NCBI RefSeq assembly: GCF_021107415.1
Contig: NZ_JAIOSW010000203.1
Coordinates: 1 to 5,238 of the forward strand
Direction: 5' to 3'
Origin: Desulfobacula sp.
GTDB taxonomy: Bacteria > Desulfobacterota > Desulfobacteria > Desulfobacterales > Desulfobacteraceae
DNA: 5,238 nt
The notes beneath the pieces were generated by a model. That model was given only the letters and a program-made list of their open reading frames with translations, had not been told where the DNA came from and did not search any database. Below, piece after piece: positions 1-5,238 of this stretch (position 1 is its first letter; every line of letters begins with the position of its first letter). A program made the position numbers and the translations under genes.

Positions 1-1455
1 AACAATTACACGATTCTGTTCTATTTTGTCAATCATAACCGGTGTTCCCCGGTCAATAAATTCACCCCGGGTGATGGCATCAATCTTTTTTTTGTTTACC
101 ATTACCTTTCCCGACGGACGAAGAAATGTGTGGGCAATCCCGGTATCTCCCGGTTTCACTGCCAAAGCCGTTGTGGTATCCACATGGGAATGTGAAAGGG
201 TGGCGTCAAGATAAGGCCCTTTTATAATTTTTGATAACTGTGGGAGAACAAACCGGATCATGAACAAGGAGATGAGCAAAGCAAACATAAAAGAACCCAG
301 TACATGTGCCAGATTTTTCATCAATAAGGCGCCTTCCCAGGGTAATGAGGGATCAGGCACTACAAATCCCTGAAAAGAAAGGACAAGGCCTGCTGCAATA
401 ATTAAGAGCCCGGTAATACCGGCAACACCGAATCCGGGAAGAACAAACGCCTCTACTCCCAGAAGCAGAACACCGATGAGAAGCAGGAGTAATTCCGTAT
501 GATCAGCAAGGCCTACCAGATATTGACTAAAGAATACCAGGCCAAGACATATCAGTCCGACAATACCGGGCATGCCAAATCCGGGAGCCTTTACCTCCGT
601 ATATATGGCACCGATCCCGATGAGCATCAATATGGGTAAAAAGGGTTGTAGAAACCTTACGATACTTTCAGACCAGGATTCTTCAATGGTAATGATATCG
701 GTTGATTCATAACCCAGCAATGACAATGCTTCTTCTATATCTTTTACACTTTTTTGAGAAAACCCAAAGTCAAAGGCTTCTTCATCATCCATGGTTAAAA
801 GCTCTCCCTTGGACACAATCGTCTTTTTAGTACTGATCTTTTTTTTCTCATCTTCCGTCAGATCATCATAGGCTTTTTTCCTCATAAAGCTTTTTTCACC
901 ATCTATCATCACCTGATAGACTTCCATATCAATGGTGACCATGGATTCTGCCAGCACAACCGGGTAATTATTTTTCTTTGCAAGAGCCCGAAATTTTGCC
1001 CGAAGAACAGTCTGAACTTTTTCTCCGGCCATTTTCTGGCCTTCCTGGGTGTTGATAATGGGTGCACAATCCCCGATAATGGTATTTTCTTTCATAAATA
1101 AGACATTCGAAGAAAGGGCAATCAGGGCGCCCGCAGAAATGGCCCTTTTTTCCACAAATGCAATGGTTTTTCCTTTGGGAACATTGGAAATCGTATCCAC
1201 AATATCAAGAGCCGCATCCACTCTGCCGCCGAATGTATCCATTTTAAATACAAAAACGGCATCTGTTTCGTCTTTGATCTCTTTTAAGGCTCTTTTGACA
1301 TAGGCTGCCATACCCGGTTCCACGGTACCGGAAACAGGAATAATATAAACTTTTTGTTTTTCCGGAGAAGCATTGAGCGTATTTCCCAAAAAACCGATCC
1401 CAATAAAAATCAGGATAACAATTAGAATAAAAGGCAAATATTTTTTTTGTATCAT
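1..1455 (-). CDS. nfeD: NfeD-family membrane-bound ClpP-class serine protease (partial, C-terminal end off the left edge)
   Basis: The reverse frame is open from the ATG at 1455 to the window edge, 485 codons without a stop. Residues 6-25 form a hydrophobic signal or anchor segment. Residues about 35-230 are a ClpP/SppA-like protease domain: the MDTFGGRVDAA motif is followed by AISAGALIALSS, where Ser107 is the expected nucleophile, and Lys146 in GEKVQTVLRAK is the best candidate for the catalytic lysine of the Ser-Lys dyad known in this family. Residues about 268-360 are a polytopic membrane region with two copies of a PGFG-x-x-GI-x-GL motif (291-301 and 340-350); another hydrophobic segment lies at 386-405. 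The last 60 residues match the NfeD OB-fold domain (PSGKVMVNKKKIDAITRGEF). Comparison with the family suggests only a few residues are missing. Long NfeD proteins usually act with SPFH/stomatin partners, whose gene would lie beyond the left edge; this is inference. A weak AGAG precedes the start. Confidence 0.93.
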   Translation of the reverse strand, partial: MIQKKYLPFILIVILIFIGIGFLGNTLNASPEKQKVYIIPVSGTVEPGMAAYVKRALKEIKDETDAVFVFKMDTFGGRVDAALDIVDTISNVPKGKTIAFVEKRAISAGALIALSSNVLFMKENTIIGDCAPIINTQEGQKMAGEKVQTVLRAKFRALAKKNNYPVVLAESMVTIDMEVYQVMIDGEKSFMRKKAYDDLTEDEKKKISTKKTIVSKGELLTMDDEEAFDFGFSQKSVKDIEEALSLLGYESTDIITIEESWSESIVRFLQPFLPILMLIGIGAIYTEVKAPGFGMPGIVGLICLGLVFFSQYLVGLADHTELLLLLIGVLLLGVEAFVLPGFGVAGITGLLIIAAGLVLSFQGFVVPDPSLPWEGALLMKNLAHVLGSFMFALLISLFMIRFVLPQLSKIIKGPYLDATLSHSHVDTTTALAVKPGDTGIAHTFLRPSGKVMVNKKKIDAITRGEFIDRGTPVMIDKIEQNRVIV

Positions 1456-1495
1456 TTAATCGTTTCTCTTTAAATAAAGGATTATCTTATTTTAC

Positions 1496-1524
1496 AGAAT
1501 AAGTAATTTTCCCTTTAAGGTCAA
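1496..1524 (-). promoter_or_regulatory. Predicted sigma70 promoter of nfeD
   Basis: Read on the minus strand, TTGACC (1519-1524) is separated by exactly 17 bases from TATTCT (1496-1501). The -35 matches the consensus at five of six positions and the -10 at four of six. It lies about 40 bases upstream of the nfeD ATG at 1455. The -35 box overlaps the left CTTTAAGG repeat at 1513-1520. Confidence 0.5.
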
Positions 1525-1538
1525 GAAAGCTTTAAGGG
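1511..1538. repeat. Small inverted/direct repeat around the nfeD -35 box
   Basis: CCCTTTAAG (1511-1519) can pair with CTTTAAGGG (1530-1538) at eight of nine positions across a 10-base loop. The same region also holds CTTTAAGG as a direct repeat at 1513-1520 and 1530-1537. The left arm touches the predicted nfeD -35 box, so it could be an operator; it could also be chance in AT-rich DNA. Confidence 0.3.
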
Positions 1539-1571
1539 TAATCACAAAACATCTGTTATTAGTGCAATTGC

Positions 1572-1600
1572 TTGACATGTTGGTGCACGCATACTAAAAA
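1572..1600 (+). promoter_or_regulatory. Possible promoter of the AlbA_2/HATPase regulator gene
   Basis: A perfect -35 TTGACA (1572-1577) is followed after 17 bases by TAAAAA (1595-1600), a weak -10 with four of six matches. It sits 30-60 bases ahead of the ATG at 1632 and is oriented correctly. The poor -10 suggests a weak or activator-dependent promoter. It is bracketed by an imperfect dyad, TTAGTGCA (1559-1566) and TGCAC...ACTAA (1584-1597). Confidence 0.4.
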
Positions 1601-1631
1601 AATTGATAGAAAATAAAAACAGGGGAATCAT

Positions 1632-3056
1632 ATGGATTTTAAAAATTTAAAAGAATCCCGCAAGGTTGAATTTAAATCATCTTTTGGAAAAGAAGTGATT
1701 ATCACTCTTGTGGCTTTTGCCAACACCAGGGGTGGAAAGGTTATTCTGGGCCTGGATGATAAAGGAACGGTCAAAGGCATTGAACTGGGATCTGAGACGG
1801 AACAAAAACACCTCAATGATATCAAGACATCTACCTATCCCCAGCTTCTTCCCCATTCTGCTATTTATGAAGTTGACGGTAAAACCATATTGGTGCTTGA
1901 GATAAATGAATATCCTGTAAAGCCGGTGGCCTATAAAAACAGATATTACAAACGGGTTAAAAACAGCAACCACATGTTGAGCCTGGAGGAGATCGTTGAT
2001 CTTCGGCAGCAGAGTCTTGATATCTCCTTTGATGCCCATGCAGTTGATGAAAGACTGTCTGATCTTGATACCTCACTCATGGAAAAATTCATTGAAAAGG
2101 TGAACTCCAAAGGAAGGATAAGCCTTCTGGATGACATGGTGACCAATATGACAAAGCTTAAATTCATCAAGTCAGGCAAATCCACCCTGGCCGGGACGCT
2201 CTTGTTTGGGAACCATGGATATTCAATTCATATTGGCCGTTTTAAGGCAGAGGATACCATTATTGATGATCTTTTGATCAAGGCGCCGCTTTTGACCGCC
2301 CTTGAAGAAGCAATGATTTTTATTAAAAAACATATCAATCTTTCCTATGAATTTGATGGTAGCCTTGAACGTAAGGAAGTATGGCAGTATCCTCTGGATG
2401 TGATTCGTGAATTTTTATTAAACGCCGTTGTGCACAGGGATTATAAACATACCACTGATATTGTAATTAAAATTTTTGACAACCGGATCATTTTTTCAAA
2501 TCCGGGAACATTGTTTGGCAAACTTACCCTCAAAGATCTGGAAAAAGATGACTATACTTCTTCCATCCGTAATAAGATTGTGGCAGAAGCCTTTTTTTTG
2601 ACAGGAGATATTGAAAAATATGGCACAGGATTTATCCGGATCCGAAAAAAACTCAATGAATTAAAGACAGTGACCTACAAAATTAGTGAAATTGGAGATT
2701 TTTTCAGGGTCGAATTATTGGATGCACGGTCATACGACCTAGGAAAAGACCCTGTAAATGGATTTATCGACCCTGTAAAAGAGTTTAGCGACGTAAGAAA
2801 AGACGTAAGAAATATCGCAAACGACGTAAGGAAAGACGTAGAAAAAAAATTCAGCCTGTCCAAAAATCAAATCCTGATTTTAAAGAGCATACAAAAAGAT
2901 AGAAACCTTACCCAGGAAAATCTGTCTGAAATTGTAGGAATCACTTTGAGAAATATACAAAATAATATGAAAAAGTTAAAAGAGATCGGCGCCTTAAAAA
3001 GAGTCGGCTCGACAAAGAGCGGGTATTGGAAAATTCTGTGGGATAATCTGAAATAG
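1632..3056 (+). CDS. AlbA_2 (Schlafen-like) / HATPase_c_4 / winged-helix transcriptional regulator (COG2865-type)
   Basis: This is a 474-residue protein with an AGGGGA ribosome site at 1621-1626 ahead of the ATG. Residues about 7-120 are an AlbA_2 domain: ESRKVEFKSS at 8-17, then AFANTRGGKVILGLDD at 28-43. Residues about 255-345 match the GHKL-type HATPase_c_4 domain usual in this family: REFLLNAVVHRDY (259-271, with the N-box Asn264), SNPG (289-292) and YGTGFIRI (330-337). Residues 373-408 are a repetitive linker. Residues 409-474 form a winged helix-turn-helix (LTQENLSEIVGITLRNIQNN and a C-terminal wing). Proteins of this architecture are annotated as predicted transcriptional regulators or RecG-like; their ligand and targets are mostly unknown. 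The gene stands alone, divergent from nfeD and convergent with the next gene, so autoregulation or control of nfeD is possible but unproven. It ends in TAG. A role in defence is not supported by its neighbours. Confidence 0.88.
   Translation: MDFKNLKESRKVEFKSSFGKEVIITLVAFANTRGGKVILGLDDKGTVKGIELGSETEQKHLNDIKTSTYPQLLPHSAIYEVDGKTILVLEINEYPVKPVAYKNRYYKRVKNSNHMLSLEEIVDLRQQSLDISFDAHAVDERLSDLDTSLMEKFIEKVNSKGRISLLDDMVTNMTKLKFIKSGKSTLAGTLLFGNHGYSIHIGRFKAEDTIIDDLLIKAPLLTALEEAMIFIKKHINLSYEFDGSLERKEVWQYPLDVIREFLLNAVVHRDYKHTTDIVIKIFDNRIIFSNPGTLFGKLTLKDLEKDDYTSSIRNKIVAEAFFLTGDIEKYGTGFIRIRKKLNELKTVTYKISEIGDFFRVELLDARSYDLGKDPVNGFIDPVKEFSDVRKDVRNIANDVRKDVEKKFSLSKNQILILKSIQKDRNLTQENLSEIVGITLRNIQNNMKKLKEIGALKRVGSTKSGYWKILWDNLK
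2748..2855 (+). repeat. In-frame degenerate 21/12-bp repeats encoding a D-[PV]-[VR] linker
   Basis: Units starting with GACC or GACG begin at 2748, 2769, 2790, 2802, 2823 and 2835, giving spacings of 21, 21, 12, 21 and 12 bases. In protein these are residues 373-408, with unit lengths 7, 7, 4, 7, 4, 7: DPVNGFI, DPVKEFS, DVRK, DVRNIAN, DVRK, DVEKKFS. The last four units form two 33-bp (11-residue) copies, 2790-2822 and 2823-2855. The linker joins the HATPase domain to the winged helix. Confidence 0.75.
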
Positions 3057-3080
3057 AGTAAAAAATTTCTACAAGGGTAA

Positions 3081-3566
3081 TCAGGCTATTTTACTCAAAT
3101 CTATTATAGATCTTTTATCGGTTGTTTTGGAATTGTCAGACAGAAAAATTTTATCCGGATGAAAGCAATAGAGATGGGATTTAAATTTTTCTAAAAAAAA
3201 GCGTTTGTTTTCAATTATCTGGGGACCGAATATCTGCTTTAAAAAAATGAACTTGGTGACATATTTTTTGACAATCAAGAAATATAAAGTCTTTTTTGAT
3301 ACCTTCTCAAGCATTCCTGACATCTGGAATCCAAAAATCCGGTCTATCCGGTCTGAATCATGGAAAATAGAAGCAGAAATGATTTTTTGGTCTTTTGCGT
3401 ATTTTATATGCCTGGAGTTTTCATTGGAAAAAAAATAGAACCTGTTGTCATGAAATACAAAATAGACCGGGGAAGACCATGGGATATCCTTATCTGAGAC
3501 AGCAAGGGTCATGACCCTTGTTTCATTGATCAAACGTCTTGCTTTATCTTTAATTTCTTTTTCCAT
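3081..3566 (-). CDS. YhbP-like protein, pyridoxamine 5'-phosphate oxidase fold (UPF0306-type)
   Basis: This 161-residue protein starts at the ATG at 3566, with AAGGA six bases upstream. The N-terminal helix and strands (ETRVMTLAVSDKDIPWSSPV at 15-34, then VYFVFHDNRFYFFSNENSRH at 34-53) are the usual opening of the split-barrel, FMN-binding pyridoxamine-phosphate-oxidase superfamily. The C-terminus (CFHPDKIFLSDNSKTTDKRS) closely resembles the end of E. coli YhbP (DEIKFTDN...GFGKK), from memory, and the length is close to that family's. The biochemical role of YhbP is not established; a flavin- or heme-linked role would be only inferred from the fold. No signal peptide is seen, so it is probably cytoplasmic. 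It converges on the AlbA_2 regulator with a 24-base gap and diverges from idi through a shared promoter region. Family assignment is good; function is unknown. Confidence 0.8.
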   Translation of the reverse strand: MEKEIKDKARRLINETRVMTLAVSDKDIPWSSPVYFVFHDNRFYFFSNENSRHIKYAKDQKIISASIFHDSDRIDRIFGFQMSGMLEKVSKKTLYFLIVKKYVTKFIFLKQIFGPQIIENKRFFLEKFKSHLYCFHPDKIFLSDNSKTTDKRSIIDLSKIA

Positions 3567-3604
3567 GGATCATCCTTATAAGAAAAACTTATATTTTTCA
3601 TAAA

Positions 3605-3633
3605 TTTATATGAATTGACACTTTTTTTGTCAA
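3605..3633 (-). promoter_or_regulatory. Predicted sigma70 promoter of the YhbP-like gene
   Basis: On the minus strand, TTGACA (3628-3633) is a perfect -35, followed by a 17-base spacer and TATAAA (3605-3610), five of six to the -10 consensus. Transcription would begin near 3598, about 30 bases before the ATG at 3566. The 10-bp palindrome ATAAATTTAT (3600-3609) covers the -10 and start region, and CTTATAAG (3575-3582) overlaps the ribosome site. Confidence 0.6.
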
Positions 3634-3634
3634 T
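3614..3634. repeat. Perfect 7-bp inverted repeat holding two opposed -35 boxes
   Basis: ATTGACA (3614-3620) and TGTCAAT (3628-3634) are exact reverse complements separated by CTTTTTT. Each arm contains TTGACA, one per strand, serving as -35 for the two divergent genes. The dyad may exist simply because both promoters use the same -35, or it may also be a protein-binding site. Confidence 0.65.
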
Positions 3635-3643
3635 CGATATTAA
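3615..3643 (+). promoter_or_regulatory. Predicted sigma70 promoter of idi
   Basis: TTGACA (3615-3620) is followed after 17 bases by TATTAA (3638-3643), four of six to the -10 consensus. Transcription would start near 3650, about 30 bases before the ATG at 3682. The promoter fully overlaps the divergent one for the YhbP-like gene, so only one polymerase could bind at a time. Confidence 0.5.
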
Positions 3644-3668
3644 TCAAGTGGTACATACTTCAAACGAC

Positions 3669-3672
3669 AGGA
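3669..3672 (+). promoter_or_regulatory. Shine-Dalgarno site that fixes the idi start
   Basis: AGGA lies nine bases ahead of the ATG at 3682. No comparable site precedes the TTG at 3778, the only plausible start downstream of the in-frame TAG. This supports 3682 as the ancestral start. Confidence 0.65.
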
Positions 3673-3681
3673 ATCTAAAAA

Positions 3682-4224
3682 ATGGAAACCAGTGAAGAAT
3701 ATGTAGTGCTTGTGGATGAAGATGACTTGGAAATTGGCATTGAAAGATAGCTTACAGTCCACTCTTCCCTGACACCTTTGCACAGGGCATTTTCTCTTTT
3801 TTTATTTAAAAACACTAACGAGCTGCTGTTGCAGCAAAGGGCGGAAGAAAAAAAAACATGGCCCCTTGTATGGTCAAATTCCTGCTGCGGCCATCCTTTG
3901 CCAAAAGAATCCTATGAAAGCGCTGTCATAAGAAGGACACGATATGAACTCGGGGTGGAATTAAACTTTGTTGTAAAAATTTCAGACTATCGGTATTGCT
4001 TTTCAAAGGACGGGGTCATGGAAAATGAGATTTGTCCTATCTTTGCCGGGTTTTATGATGGTGAGGTGCTGCCCAACCAGGAGGAAATTGCAACTGTCAA
4101 GTGGATACAATGGGATGACTGGCTGGAAGAAACCATTAAATATCCGGACAGATACTCTCCCTGGTGTATTGAGGAAACTCATATTTTAGCTGCAGATAAA
4201 ATTTTTAATGGCTTACAGGCCTGA
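3682..4224 (+). CDS. idi: Isopentenyl-diphosphate delta-isomerase, type 1 (Nudix), interrupted by an in-frame TAG at codon 23
   Basis: This cytoplasmic enzyme interconverts isopentenyl and dimethylallyl diphosphate in isoprenoid synthesis. From the ATG at 3682 the frame has 180 codons; E. coli Idi has 182. The beginning (YVVLVDEDDLEIG, residues 7-19) is typical of the family. Codon 23 is TAG (3748-3750). After it the frame continues as an intact enzyme: His27, His34 and His71 (metal ligands, E. coli 25, 32, 69), catalytic Cys69 in CCGHP, the Nudix-like helix SAVIRRTRYELGVE (80-93), Glu114 and Glu116 in ENEICP, and YSPW near the end. The TAG aligns with the conserved Lys21 of E. coli Idi. A start at TTG 3778 would give 148 residues, would have no Shine-Dalgarno site, and would lose His27 and the first strand. 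The next in-frame ATG is codon 113. It is either a fresh pseudogene, a sequence error, or read through by amber decoding. Gene identity is certain; whether a full protein is made is not. Confidence 0.85.
3748..3750 (+). other. In-frame TAG codon in idi at the conserved lysine position
   Basis: The codon lies in E-R-TAG-L-T-V-H, where E. coli Idi has L-E-K-Y-A-A-H. The TAG is four codons before the metal-binding histidine in both alignments, so it replaces Lys21. A single A-to-T change (AAG to TAG) would explain it. It is the only defect visible in the reading frame. Confidence 0.85.
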
Positions 4225-4244
4225 CCACTTCATTGGCCAGGTTT
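4217..4244. terminator. Possible bidirectional terminator hairpin between idi and the phosphoesterase gene
   Basis: CCTGACC (4220-4226) pairs with GGCCAGG (4235-4241) at six of seven positions across the loop ACTTCATT. Outer A-T and G-T pairs extend the stem to 4217-4244. The hairpin contains the idi stop codon and touches the first base of the opposite gene's stop codon (4244-4246). Only a short TTT follows on the plus strand and there is no clear U-tract on the minus strand, so it is at best a weak terminator. Confidence 0.35.
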
Positions 4245-4903
4245 CATCCCCTCACCATTCTGACGCTAATCTGCTTATTTGTCGAATCATATATGGCATA
4301 TTTTGATGCCTTAAAATCATCCCTTGAAAACCCGATACTTCCCACATTTAAAAGATATTTCTGGTCTTTCTCCAAATGGATGGTACAATTTTTTGTAATT
4401 CTCCGCCGAAACACAATTCTGTCTTTATAGGTGATCAGTTTTAACTTATGGGTATGACCGGTAAAAAAAATCTGCTCTTTGGCATTGTTAAACAAGGATT
4501 TCAAATAGTAATCCGTGACATCATAGATATAGGTGGTTAATTTATCCGGTGGTGTGCCATGGACAAAATGACAGTTTTTCAATTTTAAATAGTCAGGAGT
4601 CTCTTCAAGGTATCGAACGGATTTAGTGGAAATCACCGCTATATTATCCAGCAGGGGCTGTTTTATGGCCTTGGGAAAAAGCTCAAGGTATTGTCTGTTA
4701 AACATGGCCAGCTCATGGTTGCCTCTCACCGAGATCACGTTTTTTCCCATTAATAAGTTAATGGTTTCTTCGGGCTGATCGCCATACCCGATAATATCTC
4801 CCAGACAGATGTGTTGATCAATCTTATATTTTTCCATATCTTCAAAAACAGCGACCATTTTTGAATAGCAGGAGTGTACATCGGAAAAAACAGCTATTTT
4901 CAT
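4244..4903 (-). CDS. Calcineurin-like metallophosphoesterase (YfcE/MJ0936-like)
   Basis: This 219-residue protein starts at the ATG at 4903, with AAGG seven bases upstream. All the dinuclear-metal motifs of the family are present in order: SDVH (Asp8, His10), GDIIGYG (Asp36), RGNHE (Asn62, His63), VHGTPPD (His115) and GHTH (His150, His152), followed by NVGSIG at 185-190. The single compact domain and lack of signal peptide or membrane segment point to a cytoplasmic hydrolase acting on a phosphodiester or phosphomonoester. The substrate cannot be named: relatives include phosphodiesterases and diadenosine tetraphosphate hydrolases. The SDVHS...GDIIGYG pattern fits the bacterial predicted phosphodiesterase group. 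It converges on idi with 19 bases between stop codons and lies 71 bases downstream of the LysR-family gene on the same strand, so co-transcription is possible, although a separate promoter candidate exists. Confidence 0.9.
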   Translation of the reverse strand: MKIAVFSDVHSCYSKMVAVFEDMEKYKIDQHICLGDIIGYGDQPEETINLLMGKNVISVRGNHELAMFNRQYLELFPKAIKQPLLDNIAVISTKSVRYLEETPDYLKLKNCHFVHGTPPDKLTTYIYDVTDYYLKSLFNNAKEQIFFTGHTHKLKLITYKDRIVFRRRITKNCTIHLEKDQKYLLNVGSIGFSRDDFKASKYAIYDSTNKQISVRMVRG

Positions 4904-4937
4904 ATTTCAACCTTATTCTTCAAAATTACTTTTTGAA

Positions 4938-4965
4938 ATAATAAGATCTGATCATGAAAAGTAAA
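4938..4965 (-). promoter_or_regulatory. Possible promoter of the metallophosphoesterase gene
   Basis: On the minus strand TTTACT (4960-4965, four of six) and TATTAT (4938-4943, five of six) are 16 bases apart, about 35 bases before the ATG at 4903. The two palindromes AGATCT and TGATCA lie in the spacer region. The short AT-rich gap makes a chance match possible. Confidence 0.3.
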
Positions 4966-4974
4966 CCCTGAGAT

Positions 4975-5238
4975 TCATTCATTCTGGGCATGCTCGGCTA
5001 GAATCCTTGCCATGATAGATCCAATACCTCCCTGGCCCTCCTGAGTTGGCACTTCAATAAATGATGTTTTGACCACCTCGTAAAAAGCCCTGGCAGCCGG
5101 AGAAAGTGGTGTGTTCTTTAAATAGCCGAGACTGACATCAAGAAACATTTTGCTATTCTTTAATTTGCGCAAGGCAAGTTTTTTCTCTTTGACTTTCTGA
5201 TCAATGGCTGGTTTTACCAAAAAAGAGATCCCTTCTCC
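4975..5238 (-). CDS. LysR-family transcriptional regulator, C-terminal fragment (start off the right edge)
   Basis: The reverse frame is open from the right edge to the TGA at 4975-4977, giving 87 residues. It begins GEGISFLVKPAIDQKVKEKK, which is the penultimate part of the LysR substrate-binding domain (typically G-x-GI-x-FLP...A...E...G-x-L), and continues to NTPLSPAARAFYEVV, the characteristic LysR C-terminal helix (usually RPLSPAARAFLEFL). An apparent start at the TTG at 5220 is internal to the domain and not real. The DNA-binding part lies outside the window. After the usual end helix there is a tail of about 30 residues with a Gly-rich stretch (QEGQGGIGSI), longer than in most family members. 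The effector and targets cannot be inferred. The metallophosphoesterase gene follows on the same strand. Confidence 0.75.
   Translation of the reverse strand, partial: GEGISFLVKPAIDQKVKEKKLALRKLKNSKMFLDVSLGYLKNTPLSPAARAFYEVVKTSFIEVPTQEGQGGIGSIMARILAEHAQNE

Noticed and set aside
1049..1303. Plus-strand open frame of 84 residues opposite nfeD
   Set aside because: It is antisense to the conserved protease domain and has no family resemblance. The frame at 26-214 is rejected for the same reason.
1677..2039. 120-residue minus-strand open frame inside the AlbA_2 regulator gene
   Set aside because: It lies wholly within a well-supported gene on the other strand, shows no recognisable domain and has no convincing ribosome site. 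It is a shadow frame, as are the other short frames across 1628-2863.
1632..3056. AlbA_2/HATPase protein as part of an anti-phage defence island
   Set aside because: AlbA_2 domains occur in some defence genes, but the neighbours here are housekeeping or uncharacterised genes, with no nuclease, toxin or mobile-element signature.
3056..3096. GAGTAAAA / TTTTACTC inverted repeat at the junction of the regulator and the YhbP-like gene as a terminator
   Set aside because: The stem is AT-rich with a 25-base loop and no U-tract in either direction, so it is unlikely to terminate transcription. No better terminator is visible there.
3778..4224. Taking the TTG at 3778 as the true start of the IPP isomerase
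   Set aside because: It has no Shine-Dalgarno site, lies inside the conserved LHRAF motif and would remove the metal ligand His27. The typical N-terminus is present upstream in the same frame.
3682..4224. A claim that this gene demonstrably encodes a pyrrolysine protein
   Set aside because: No pyl gene or suppressor tRNA lies in the window, and a single point mutation or sequencing error explains the TAG equally well. It is kept only as a hypothesis.
4233..4430. 65-residue plus-strand open frame downstream of idi
   Set aside because: It is opposite the C-terminal part of the metallophosphoesterase, where the minus-strand protein carries conserved motifs. It has no independent support.

Overview
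This window reads as ordinary bacterial chromosome, moderately AT-rich by eye, with sigma70-type promoters and Shine-Dalgarno sites. The gene content (a long NfeD-type membrane protease, an AlbA_2/HATPase regulator, a type 1 IPP isomerase, a YhbP-like protein) fits a Gram-negative bacterium, and the style resembles Desulfobacterota (Desulfobacteraceae). That taxonomic placement is an inference from general similarity only.

Layout, left to right: (1) 1-1455, minus strand: nearly complete NfeD/ClpP-class membrane serine protease, running off the left edge. (2) 1456-1631: divergent intergenic region with a good promoter for nfeD and a weaker one for the next gene. (3) 1632-3056, plus: AlbA_2 (Schlafen-like) + HATPase_c_4 + winged-helix regulator, with a repetitive 7/4-residue linker. 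(4) 3081-3566, minus: YhbP-like protein of the pyridoxamine-phosphate-oxidase fold, convergent with the regulator. (5) 3567-3681: compact divergent region where two promoters overlap face to face, their -35 boxes forming one inverted repeat. (6) 3682-4224, plus: type 1 isopentenyl-diphosphate isomerase (idi) broken by an in-frame TAG at codon 23. (7) 4244-4903, minus: calcineurin-like metallophosphoesterase, convergent with idi. (8) 4975-5238, minus: C-terminal end of a LysR-family regulator, running off the right edge.

The most notable signal is idi. The ATG at 3682 has a good Shine-Dalgarno site, the frame gives the normal family length (180 codons), and every metal and catalytic residue is present. 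The TAG falls exactly where the family has a conserved lysine (Lys21 of E. coli Idi). A simple reading from the TTG at 3778 gives a truncated enzyme lacking a metal-binding histidine. Candidate explanations are a sequencing error, a recent nonsense mutation, or amber decoding (suppressor tRNA or pyrrolysine); the window cannot decide between them.

No clear multi-gene system is visible. The genes look like separate transcription units in a divergent/convergent pattern. I see no tRNA, rRNA, CRISPR array, insertion sequence or attachment site.
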